The position numbers and the translations under genes were made by a program. The notes under the pieces were generated by a model. It was not told where the DNA came from, ran no database searches, and saw only the letters and a program-made list of their open reading frames with translations. Below are positions 1 to 4,984 of a DNA stretch of 26,607 bases, one piece after another. The stretch is from an uncultured Bacteroides sp. (GTDB lineage: Bacteria; Bacteroidota; Bacteroidia; Bacteroidales; Bacteroidaceae), in assembly GCA_900546355.1 (NCBI GenBank), contig URCM01000036.1:1-26607 (forward strand), in the 5' to 3' direction. Every line of letters begins with the position of its first letter. The stretch's first letter is position 1.

Positions 1-40
1 TATAAATATATATATATATATTTATATATATAGTATATTA
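1..40. repeat. AT dinucleotide-rich tract
   Basis: The first 40 bases are almost pure alternating T and A, with no G or C until about position 33. It is a low-complexity tract of unknown role and is cut by the window start, so its full length is not visible. Confidence 0.8.
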
Positions 41-243
41 TGTAATTATTTCTTCTTTCTTTTCCCGCTTTTCCCATAAATGCAATTGTAAGGATTGTAA
101 TTGTAAGTTCCGTAATCCAGACTGCATATACATGTATAAACCATTCAATATAGTTTCATGCACGGATGAATATAGTTGCGGCGCGCCGGGCAGCTGGCCG
201 GACTCATGCCCCAAAAATATATTAAAAAATAATCCGTTTTCTC
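41..243. other. Non-coding lead-in with two short repeat traces
   Basis: I see no convincing gene here on either strand. Positions 86-101 (TTGTAAGGATTGTAAT) are repeated as a perfect reverse complement at 7241-7256. Positions 147-155 and 169-177 both read AATATAGTT, giving a 22-bp period. The open frames on both strands across this stretch have no recognisable protein character. Confidence 0.5.
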
Positions 244-274
244 TTGACAAACGCATTTCCGTTTTGTACCTTTG
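244..274 (+). promoter_or_regulatory. Bacteroidota-type promoter for the 306-993 genes
   Basis: TTGAC at 244-248 and TACCTTTG at 267-274 are separated by 18 bp. This matches the Bacteroidota sigma-ABfr pattern (-33 TTTG/TTG, -7 TAnnTTTG). The expected transcription start, about 7 nt after the -7 box, leaves a leader of about 25 nt before the ATG at 306. Confidence 0.8.
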
Positions 275-305
275 TAATTCAGTCAACCTAAAAACACATA
301 GCCCT

Positions 306-539
306 ATGGACAACTATCTGAGCCAAGCATACCTTGAAGTGATAAGAAACAACGTGGAGCGCATCGCCCAGCTCGAACGCGAAGTGGACGGGCTGAAAAC
401 GAACATGAAAATCATGGGAGAAAAGCTTCAGGCGGAAATCGATTCGCTCAAGGAGGAACTGCGCTCGCGCGGGAAGGTGTACATCGGAGAGATGCACGGC
501 ACGATAGAGGGCGACGCTTACCAACGGAAAACAAGCTAA
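306..539 (+). CDS. Small coiled-coil protein, unknown function
   Basis: This is a 77-residue acidic and basic, probably cytoplasmic protein. I chose the ATG at 306, not the longer in-frame start at 132, because the promoter -7 box at 267-274 lies inside that longer frame. Residues about 10-55 (VERIAQLEREVDGLKTNMK onward) have heptad-like hydrophobic spacing with many E, K, Q and R, typical of a parallel coiled coil. The tail (residues 56-77) is short and Gly/Thr-rich. No catalytic motif or membrane segment is visible. It is followed 19 nt later by another small gene, so the two are probably co-transcribed. I do not recognise the family; a small structural or DNA-associated protein of a mobile element is a guess. 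Confidence 0.65.
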   Translation: MDNYLSQAYLEVIRNNVERIAQLEREVDGLKTNMKIMGEKLQAEIDSLKEELRSRGKVYIGEMHGTIEGDAYQRKTS

Positions 540-558
540 AAACACACGGAGGAACATC

Positions 559-993
559 ATGGAAACGGTACACATCCACACGGTCATCGGCTCGGTATTC
601 GGCAACGTGACCCAGTATATCTCGAACGGCGAACTGAACGCCCAGCAGCAGGAACTGAACATAAACGAGCCACAGCGGAGTGCTTGTGAAAACGGCGCGG
701 AGGGGAAAACGGTGCCCGCCACCCTACAGACCCCCGAAGCCCGCGCGCTGATGCGGAAACTGACCGATGCCGGCATACTGGACGGACGCTGGCAGCCCGT
801 AGGCCTGTCGCTCGCCGAACGAGGAATCCTGACGCGATACCTTTCGGTACGGCTGGACATCAAGAACCAATGGCGGGATTTTGCAGAACTCTGGGATATG
901 AATCCTGAAACGCTGCGCCGTGCCGCGGCCAAGGCGATGGAACAAAAGAAATCGCTGCTCTTCCAAGACCGGCTGAAAAGTATCTTCAGCTAA
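559..993 (+). CDS. Unknown 144-aa protein of the accessory region
   Basis: The ATG at 559 is preceded by GGAGG at 548-552, a clear Shine-Dalgarno sequence, which is unusual in Bacteroidota and decides this start. The protein has two parts. Residues 1-40 are beta-prone and Asn/Gly/Gln-rich (IGSVFGNVTQYISNG). The C-terminal part, about residues 58-144, is helical (EARALMRKLTDAGILDGRWQ, then WRDFAELWDMNPETLRRAA) and resembles a small helical or winged DNA-binding fold, but no named motif can be assigned. It sits 19 nt after the coiled-coil gene and converges with the restriction gene only 3 nt away. Function unknown. Confidence 0.7.
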   Translation: METVHIHTVIGSVFGNVTQYISNGELNAQQQELNINEPQRSACENGAEGKTVPATLQTPEARALMRKLTDAGILDGRWQPVGLSLAERGILTRYLSVRLDIKNQWRDFAELWDMNPETLRRAAAKAMEQKKSLLFQDRLKSIFS

Positions 994-996
994 TTG

Positions 997-2673
997 TCAA
1001 TTCAGCCAATCAGTTGCATAATACAAGATTTTATTATACCATTCAGTTTCGTTTTCGCAAGTTTTTATAAGTTCTACAGAGCGGTCTAAGAAACGTTTGA
1101 CTTGTGCCGGGTTCGGGGTGTAGGATGCCTTGTAGCTGTCTTCCAACATTTTTTGAAAAATGGCCAACGGCAAAGGTATGATAACGGATTTTCCTCCGTA
1201 GTAAGAGATGTTCAGATTGTGCAAGGCATAAAAATGAGCGATGCAGGCTTCGTTAATGTTTGGTGCCACAAACAGGCAATAACAAGGCTTTCCGCTCGTT
1301 TTCTTTATTTTCCCGAGGTGGCGGCTTACAGGCTCACTTTCCATTTCGTATTGTTTTTGTCCGCTTGCCAAAGTCACTTCCACGGTCAACAGGTAATCGC
1401 CGTAATCGCAAACGATGTCCGCCATATTCCCTTGTGCGGTGGAGATGGGGTTCCCGAAATCATCGAAATTAAGATTTGCCTTTATTTCTCCTCCGTCCAG
1501 CATTGTCATGGCCCGCCACGTGTTCCACTCCAACATCAGCGGCGCATCATAAAGTTCATTCTTTTCAATCAGCTTGAATGTATGCTGAATATCGTCATAT
1601 AGCTTATAGTTTTTTATCTCGGCAATTTGTTTGCGCAACGCGTTGTTTTTCCGTGCTTCTGCCGCATCGGCAAACAAATCTTTCAAAGCGGCAATATCCT
1701 GTTGCTCGTCGAAAGCGAGACGCGGAAATTCTTTCCGCAACTTGCTTACAAGTTTTTGCTTGTCGTCGGTAAGCAGTCTGGGCAGCGTTGCATCCCCAAG
1801 ATATTCCACATATCGTGTTTCCTCATCGATGAAACAAGGATTGCGGTCGACGGTATTCAGCAGATAGTCAACGTCTTCTGTCCGTTCAGGCACGATGCTT
1901 AAAGATTTGCCTACGTGAGAGACATTCACCACCCCTGTAGCCCGCAGATAACGGAAACAGGCATCGGCATAATCGCGCATATTGCTCGATTGGGTTTTCA
2001 AAAATTTATCAAGCGAAGTGTCTTCGCTTTCACGGGTTTGCGTCTCTCCTCTTGCAATCCTTTCGTTGTAAATGGATTTAAGCTCGTTTGTCAGATATTC
2101 TTTCTTGAATTTCTTATAGCTTCCTTTGTTTTGTATCTTGGCTCTGCGGAACGCTTCTATTTTCCGGACGATTGTGTCAAATTTGCGCCAATCGGTAAGT
2201 TGCATCCCGAAAATCTGCAATTCATCAAACTTCAATGTTCCCATGGCGCGGACCAGGCGTAAGAGTTCCAAGTAAGGTTTTACCCAGAACTTCGCAGCTT
2301 TTGCGCCTGGCTTGTGGTAGGGAGATGGAACCTGGAATTTCAACAGCTGGTGCAGGAACACTTCTTCTTTCCTTTTAGAAGCAATGAGCGATCTCCCTGC
2401 AGGGGTGAGTGCTATATCCGGTGCTAACGTTATAAATCCCAAAGACTTCGGGGCACGGTTCATGCGGTCTCTTGCGCTAAAGGCCGGGTCATTTTCTCCT
2501 TTCCCGTTAAAGAATTGTTCTTCTCTCAGCACTTCCATAAATGCCGTTTGTGTTTCAGTATTCCATTTTTGTCCGTTGAAATACTGGATGAGCAAACCGA
2601 TTTCCGGTATCATTTTTTCCGGTGTACGGGGAGATGTTGTAAGAAATAATAACTGACTATTGATTCTTGCCAT
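997..2673 (-). CDS. Type II restriction endonuclease, AlwI-like family
   Basis: The predicted endonuclease is 558 residues and would cut DNA near an asymmetric site; AlwI itself recognises GGATC. The N-terminus (INSQLLFLTTSPRTPEKM, GLLIQYFNGQKWN, LGFITLAPDIALTPAGR) has the look of the AlwI/MlyI/BstNBI family. A PD-(D/E)XK-like core is visible near residues 430-450: ADIVCDYGDYLLTVEVTL, with Asp in the first strand and E-V-T in the next. I chose the ATG at 2673; the TTG at 2691 adds only six residues. The start overlaps the end of the methylase gene by 17 bp, so the pair is translationally coupled with the methylase first, the order expected for protection before restriction. Base composition is noticeably more AT-rich than the flanking plus-strand genes, suggesting separate acquisition. 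The exact recognition site cannot be read from sequence. Confidence 0.82.
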   Translation of the reverse strand: MARINSQLLFLTTSPRTPEKMIPEIGLLIQYFNGQKWNTETQTAFMEVLREEQFFNGKGENDPAFSARDRMNRAPKSLGFITLAPDIALTPAGRSLIASKRKEEVFLHQLLKFQVPSPYHKPGAKAAKFWVKPYLELLRLVRAMGTLKFDELQIFGMQLTDWRKFDTIVRKIEAFRRAKIQNKGSYKKFKKEYLTNELKSIYNERIARGETQTRESEDTSLDKFLKTQSSNMRDYADACFRYLRATGVVNVSHVGKSLSIVPERTEDVDYLLNTVDRNPCFIDEETRYVEYLGDATLPRLLTDDKQKLVSKLRKEFPRLAFDEQQDIAALKDLFADAAEARKNNALRKQIAEIKNYKLYDDIQHTFKLIEKNELYDAPLMLEWNTWRAMTMLDGGEIKANLNFDDFGNPISTAQGNMADIVCDYGDYLLTVEVTLASGQKQYEMESEPVSRHLGKIKKTSGKPCYCLFVAPNINEACIAHFYALHNLNISYYGGKSVIIPLPLAIFQKMLEDSYKASYTPNPAQVKRFLDRSVELIKTCENETEWYNKILYYATDWLN

Positions 2674-3619
2674 AAGGTTGTGCCGCTTCAAATAATCTTA
2701 ATTGGGTTACTTCTGCCTCGTGATATTCATATTGAGAGGGAATTACGCGAGTGTCATCCCAGCCTTTCCGGTAATTGGCGATGACAATATGCGTTGCCGC
2801 AGATTTAAATCTGTTCCGTATATTTACGGCGTAATTCTTTTCGTATTCATCTACAATATATTTGCCATATAGTTCTTCCGTCAAAGGGGTTCGCCCGATG
2901 ACCATTAAAGCCTTGCATGGCAAATTGATGAAATCTTGCGCCAGTTTGCGGTGGCTGTCTTCATTGAAACCTTCTTTGTATTCTTCATTGCCATAATCAG
3001 AGAATATACAATCATAAGGAGGGTCAAGAAAGACGAAATCATCGCTTTTGCACATATTGAAAATCTCGCTATAGTCTCCGTTGAATATCTCCGCACGTTG
3101 CAAGAGCTGGCTATGTGATTTGGTTACGAGATGCGTATTTAAATGTGCATAACGCCCGAAAGGCACATTAAACTCTCCTCGTGCGTTATACCGTATCATT
3201 CCCGAATATGCGGTCTTGTTGATGTAATAATACAGCAGAGCGTCCGAATACTTTTTAGGGACGAGGTGATTGAACATAGCGCGCAATTCATAATATAAGG
3301 CTTCGTTTTTATCTTCCACGCGCTCGTCCGGGTTCTTTTTTTTCAAGTCTTCAAAATCTTTCCGGTAATGCGCATAGATGCCTTCTATTTCGTCAAGCTC
3401 TTTACGCAATCGAGGATAATCGTCTCTCACTCCCCGGTAAAAGTCCATTAGTTTTGCATTGATGTCGTTGATGATCGCTTTCCGTGGTTCAAGGTGAAAA
3501 AAGAGCGCACCTCCTCCGAAGAATGGCTCTACGTAGCGTCCCGAGAATCTGGGCACGTGCCAGATGATGTGGGGTATTTCTTTCGACTTTCCGCCTCTAT
3601 ATTTTATCATTGGCTTCAT
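2657..3619 (-). CDS. DNA adenine methyltransferase, D12 class
   Basis: This 320-residue enzyme transfers a methyl group from S-adenosylmethionine to N6 of adenine in DNA. The order is alpha class: the N-terminus MKPMIKYRGGKSKEIPHI, then the SAM-binding motif VEPFFGGGALFF (about residues 29-40), a helical target-recognition region, and the catalytic motif FLDPPYD near residue 198. This is the MethyltransfD12/Dam layout and usual length. I chose the ATG at 3619; an upstream in-frame extension to 3736 lies across the probable promoter and carries no family sequence. It is the first gene of the minus-strand pair with the AlwI-like endonuclease, so it very likely protects the host from that enzyme. 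GATC or GGATC is the likely target by analogy with AlwI, which is inference. Confidence 0.9.
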   Translation of the reverse strand: MKPMIKYRGGKSKEIPHIIWHVPRFSGRYVEPFFGGGALFFHLEPRKAIINDINAKLMDFYRGVRDDYPRLRKELDEIEGIYAHYRKDFEDLKKKNPDERVEDKNEALYYELRAMFNHLVPKKYSDALLYYYINKTAYSGMIRYNARGEFNVPFGRYAHLNTHLVTKSHSQLLQRAEIFNGDYSEIFNMCKSDDFVFLDPPYDCIFSDYGNEEYKEGFNEDSHRKLAQDFINLPCKALMVIGRTPLTEELYGKYIVDEYEKNYAVNIRNRFKSAATHIVIANYRKGWDDTRVIPSQYEYHEAEVTQLRLFEAAQPYGKNQ

Positions 3620-3644
3620 CAGGATGTTCGTTTTAAATGATATG

Positions 3645-3678
3645 CAAAAGTACGAATTTCTTGCCACTTTTCCGCAAA
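3645..3678 (-). promoter_or_regulatory. Promoter of the restriction-modification pair
   Basis: On the minus strand TACTTTTG (plus positions 3645-3652) fits the TAnnTTTG -7 box, and TTTG lies at 3675-3678, a slightly long 22-bp spacing. The start of transcription would fall about 20 nt before the methylase ATG. Confidence 0.6.
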
Positions 3679-3742
3679 ATCTTTTTGAAATTCTTTCCGC
3701 ATTCCATTGTGCCCGCAACCTGCCCGTGCCAGCCATGTCGTG

Positions 3743-3758
3743 CCTGCCACGTGGCAGG
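3743..3758. promoter_or_regulatory. Perfect 16-bp palindrome at a promoter, candidate operator
   Basis: CCTGCCACGTGGCAGG is a perfect 16-bp palindrome ending 20 bp before the -7 box at 3779-3786, so it covers the -33 region of the plus-strand promoter. That position suits a dimeric repressor site. It also lies upstream of the divergent R-M promoter. No regulator gene is visible beside it. Confidence 0.5.
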
Positions 3759-3778
3759 TATCTCCCAATCCGTACGCT

Positions 3779-3786
3779 TACCTTTG
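3779..3786 (+). promoter_or_regulatory. Promoter -7 box for the 3815-7694 genes
   Basis: TACCTTTG matches TAnnTTTG exactly, 28 nt before the ATG at 3815. No clear TTTG is found at -33, where the 3743-3758 palindrome lies instead, so the promoter may depend on or be blocked by a regulator. Confidence 0.65.
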
Positions 3787-3814
3787 CTGTATCAATTAAA
3801 AATCACAAAATAAC

Positions 3815-4093
3815 ATGGAAGAAATCTTGAAAGTAAAATCATGCGGGGAGGTGTGCCGTGTACACGATGCCGCAACGCAAGGAGTGATAAGCAAACGGGT
3901 GGTGGAACTGGACGGCTGGCCCGAGGACGGGACGGGAGGCTTCCGGGCTATGGCATGGGGGAGCACGGCGGAAACCGACCTCTGCACCGGAGACATCATT
4001 TTGGCCAACCTGATTTTAAGGACGTATGGCGAAATGAACCTCATCACGCTGGCAGGATTCGTGAAAATCGGGCACGAAACAATGGACAATTGA
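3815..4093 (+). CDS. Unknown 92-aa protein, first gene of the VirE-type operon
   Basis: This is a small soluble, beta-rich protein with alternating hydrophobic residues (VKSCGEVCRVHD; GDIILANLILRTYGEMNLITLAG), suggesting a small barrel or sandwich. No signal peptide or membrane segment is seen. The ATG at 3815 is 28 nt after a -7 box and is the natural start; the overlapping frame beginning at 3841 is a shadow until 4135. The last codons and the stop run directly into an AT-rich repeat (4086-4134), so the true C-terminus may have been altered by it. It is probably co-transcribed with the next three genes. Family not recognised; an accessory nucleic-acid-binding role beside the VirE-type protein is only a guess. 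Confidence 0.6.
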   Translation: MEEILKVKSCGEVCRVHDAATQGVISKRVVELDGWPEDGTGGFRAMAWGSTAETDLCTGDIILANLILRTYGEMNLITLAGFVKIGHETMDN

Positions 4094-4134
4094 CAATTAT
4101 TAATTATTCATTATTAACTATTAATTATCAACTC
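4086..4134 (+). repeat. AT-rich dispersed repeat abutting a start codon
   Basis: The stretch is made of TTAATTATT, TTAACTATTAATTATCAA and similar units, and it ends at the ATG at 4135. It has stop codons in every frame and supplies the stop of the preceding gene. Near-identical stretches occur at 4409-4436, 4472-4508, 7688-7703 and 22172-22202. Confidence 0.75.
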
Positions 4135-4416
4135 ATGGAAAAATTAGTGACAATCATCGCCCAGCTTCCGCTGGCGTCGCGCCCCTATACGGCGCAAGAC
4201 GGGACACAGAAGGTATTCAACTCGCGGGGCTTTATCCTCAGTGACGGGATAGACGAGTTTTACGCCGAAATGACGGGCGACATGGCGGTGGCGGCGGGCG
4301 AATACGACCGCACGGTGTGGCACAAAATGCAGGGCTACATCAAGCAGCGTTCGTTCCAAGACAAGAACAACGTGACACGGTATGACAATCAAATCTTTAT
4401 CACGAAACTTATTTAA
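4135..4416 (+). CDS. Unknown 93-aa protein, possible OB-fold
   Basis: The ATG at 4135 starts MEKLVTIIAQLPLASRPYTA; the longer in-frame start at 3841 overlaps the upstream gene in another frame and is rejected. The protein is short and beta-strand-rich (FNSRGFILSDGIDEFYAEM; YDNQIFITKLI at the end), a pattern compatible with a single OB-fold such as small single-strand-binding proteins, though no specific motif proves it. It is flanked on both sides by AT-rich repeats, the first of which serves as its leader. Its place between the 92-aa gene and the VirE-type gene suggests a helper in DNA replication of a mobile element, which is inference. Confidence 0.65.
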   Translation: MEKLVTIIAQLPLASRPYTAQDGTQKVFNSRGFILSDGIDEFYAEMTGDMAVAAGEYDRTVWHKMQGYIKQRSFQDKNNVTRYDNQIFITKLI

Positions 4417-4508
4417 TTAACAATTAATAATTGACAATGAATAACGCAAGCGTGACAAAGGAAACGGAACAACTAACTATTAACTATTAATTATTAACTA
4501 TTAATTAA
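4409..4508 (+). repeat. Pair of AT-rich repeats around a 17-codon gene stub
   Basis: Two AT-rich copies (4409-4436 and about 4472-4508) flank a short open frame at 4437-4490 that reads MNNASVTKETEQLTINY and stops inside the second copy. The first dozen residues look like the start of a real protein, so this may be a gene decapitated by the repeat. It is too short to classify. Confidence 0.5.
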
Positions 4509-4512
4509 AGCC

Positions 4513-4830
4513 ATGAACATTACATTGCAATTAAGTGACGCCGCATACCAGCGGCTGGTTTCCACGGGAAGCCGAATCCAGGGAACAATCGGGCTGATCA
4601 ACCCTACGGAAGGTAATTTTTCGGAACACAAGAAAGGCGTTTCAAAGCCGGGCACACGGAGCATCAAGTTGCGCCACGGACGGGCATCGGTGGGCGACAC
4701 GCAGGTGCGCCTGACGCTCCGCATCGGGCTGGACGAGGTGGACGTAATCCCCTCGCAGGTGATAGAGGACGAGAGCAAGGAGGCAAGCGCGTTCATCGAA
4801 GGGATGTATGACGATGCGTTCGGATACTGA
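4513..4830 (+). CDS. Unknown 105-aa protein upstream of the VirE-type gene
   Basis: The ATG at 4513 follows an AT-rich repeat by a few bases. The protein is soluble and charged, with Gly/Lys/Arg-rich middle residues (KKGVSKPGTRSIKLRHGRAS) that could bind nucleic acid, a beta-rich stretch (DTQVRLTLRIGLDEVDVIPS) and an acidic tail (VIEDESKEASAFIEGMYDD). It has no signal peptide or membrane segment. It lies in the same direction as its neighbours, about 150 bp before the VirE-type gene, and that gap is filled by palindromic repeats. I do not recognise the family. Confidence 0.65.
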   Translation: MNITLQLSDAAYQRLVSTGSRIQGTIGLINPTEGNFSEHKKGVSKPGTRSIKLRHGRASVGDTQVRLTLRIGLDEVDVIPSQVIEDESKEASAFIEGMYDDAFGY

Positions 4831-4837
4831 TTTTAAT

Positions 4838-4968
4838 CGAACGCAGAGACGCAAAGGCGCGGAGGAATAATTGATAATCGAACACAGAGACACGGAGACA
4901 CAGAGGGATATTTTATTCTTTGTTCTCTCAAAAAAAATAAAACTCTGTGCCTTTGTGCCTCTGTGTTC
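4838..4968. repeat. Palindromic ACAGAG-family element, nested copy
   Basis: An isolated left arm (about 4838-4865, GAACGCAGAGACGCAAAG core) is followed by a full element. The full element has a left arm at 4880-4905 (GAACACAGAGACACGGAGAC...) and a right arm at 4943-4968 that is its reverse complement at 22 of 26 positions. The element ends 16 nt before the ATG at 4985. In the frame of the downstream gene it is free of stops. Confidence 0.85.
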
Positions 4969-4984
4969 AAAAAAAAAACACACT

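Noticed and set aside
288..932. 214-codon minus-strand ORF
   Set aside because: It lies antisense to the 306-539 and 559-993 genes, with Ser/Arg-rich shadow composition and no domain.
3620..3736. 39-residue N-terminal extension of the adenine methylase
   Set aside because: It crosses the promoter and has no family similarity; MKPMIKYRGGKS at 3619 is the natural start.
4838..4968. ACAGAG repeats resembling a CRISPR array
   Set aside because: Units are inverted and imperfect, there are no regular unique spacers of constant length, and no cas genes are present.
4871..4984. N-terminal 38-residue extension of the VirE-type protein from a TTG
   Set aside because: It is entirely the palindromic repeat read through; the family sequence begins at the ATG at 4985.
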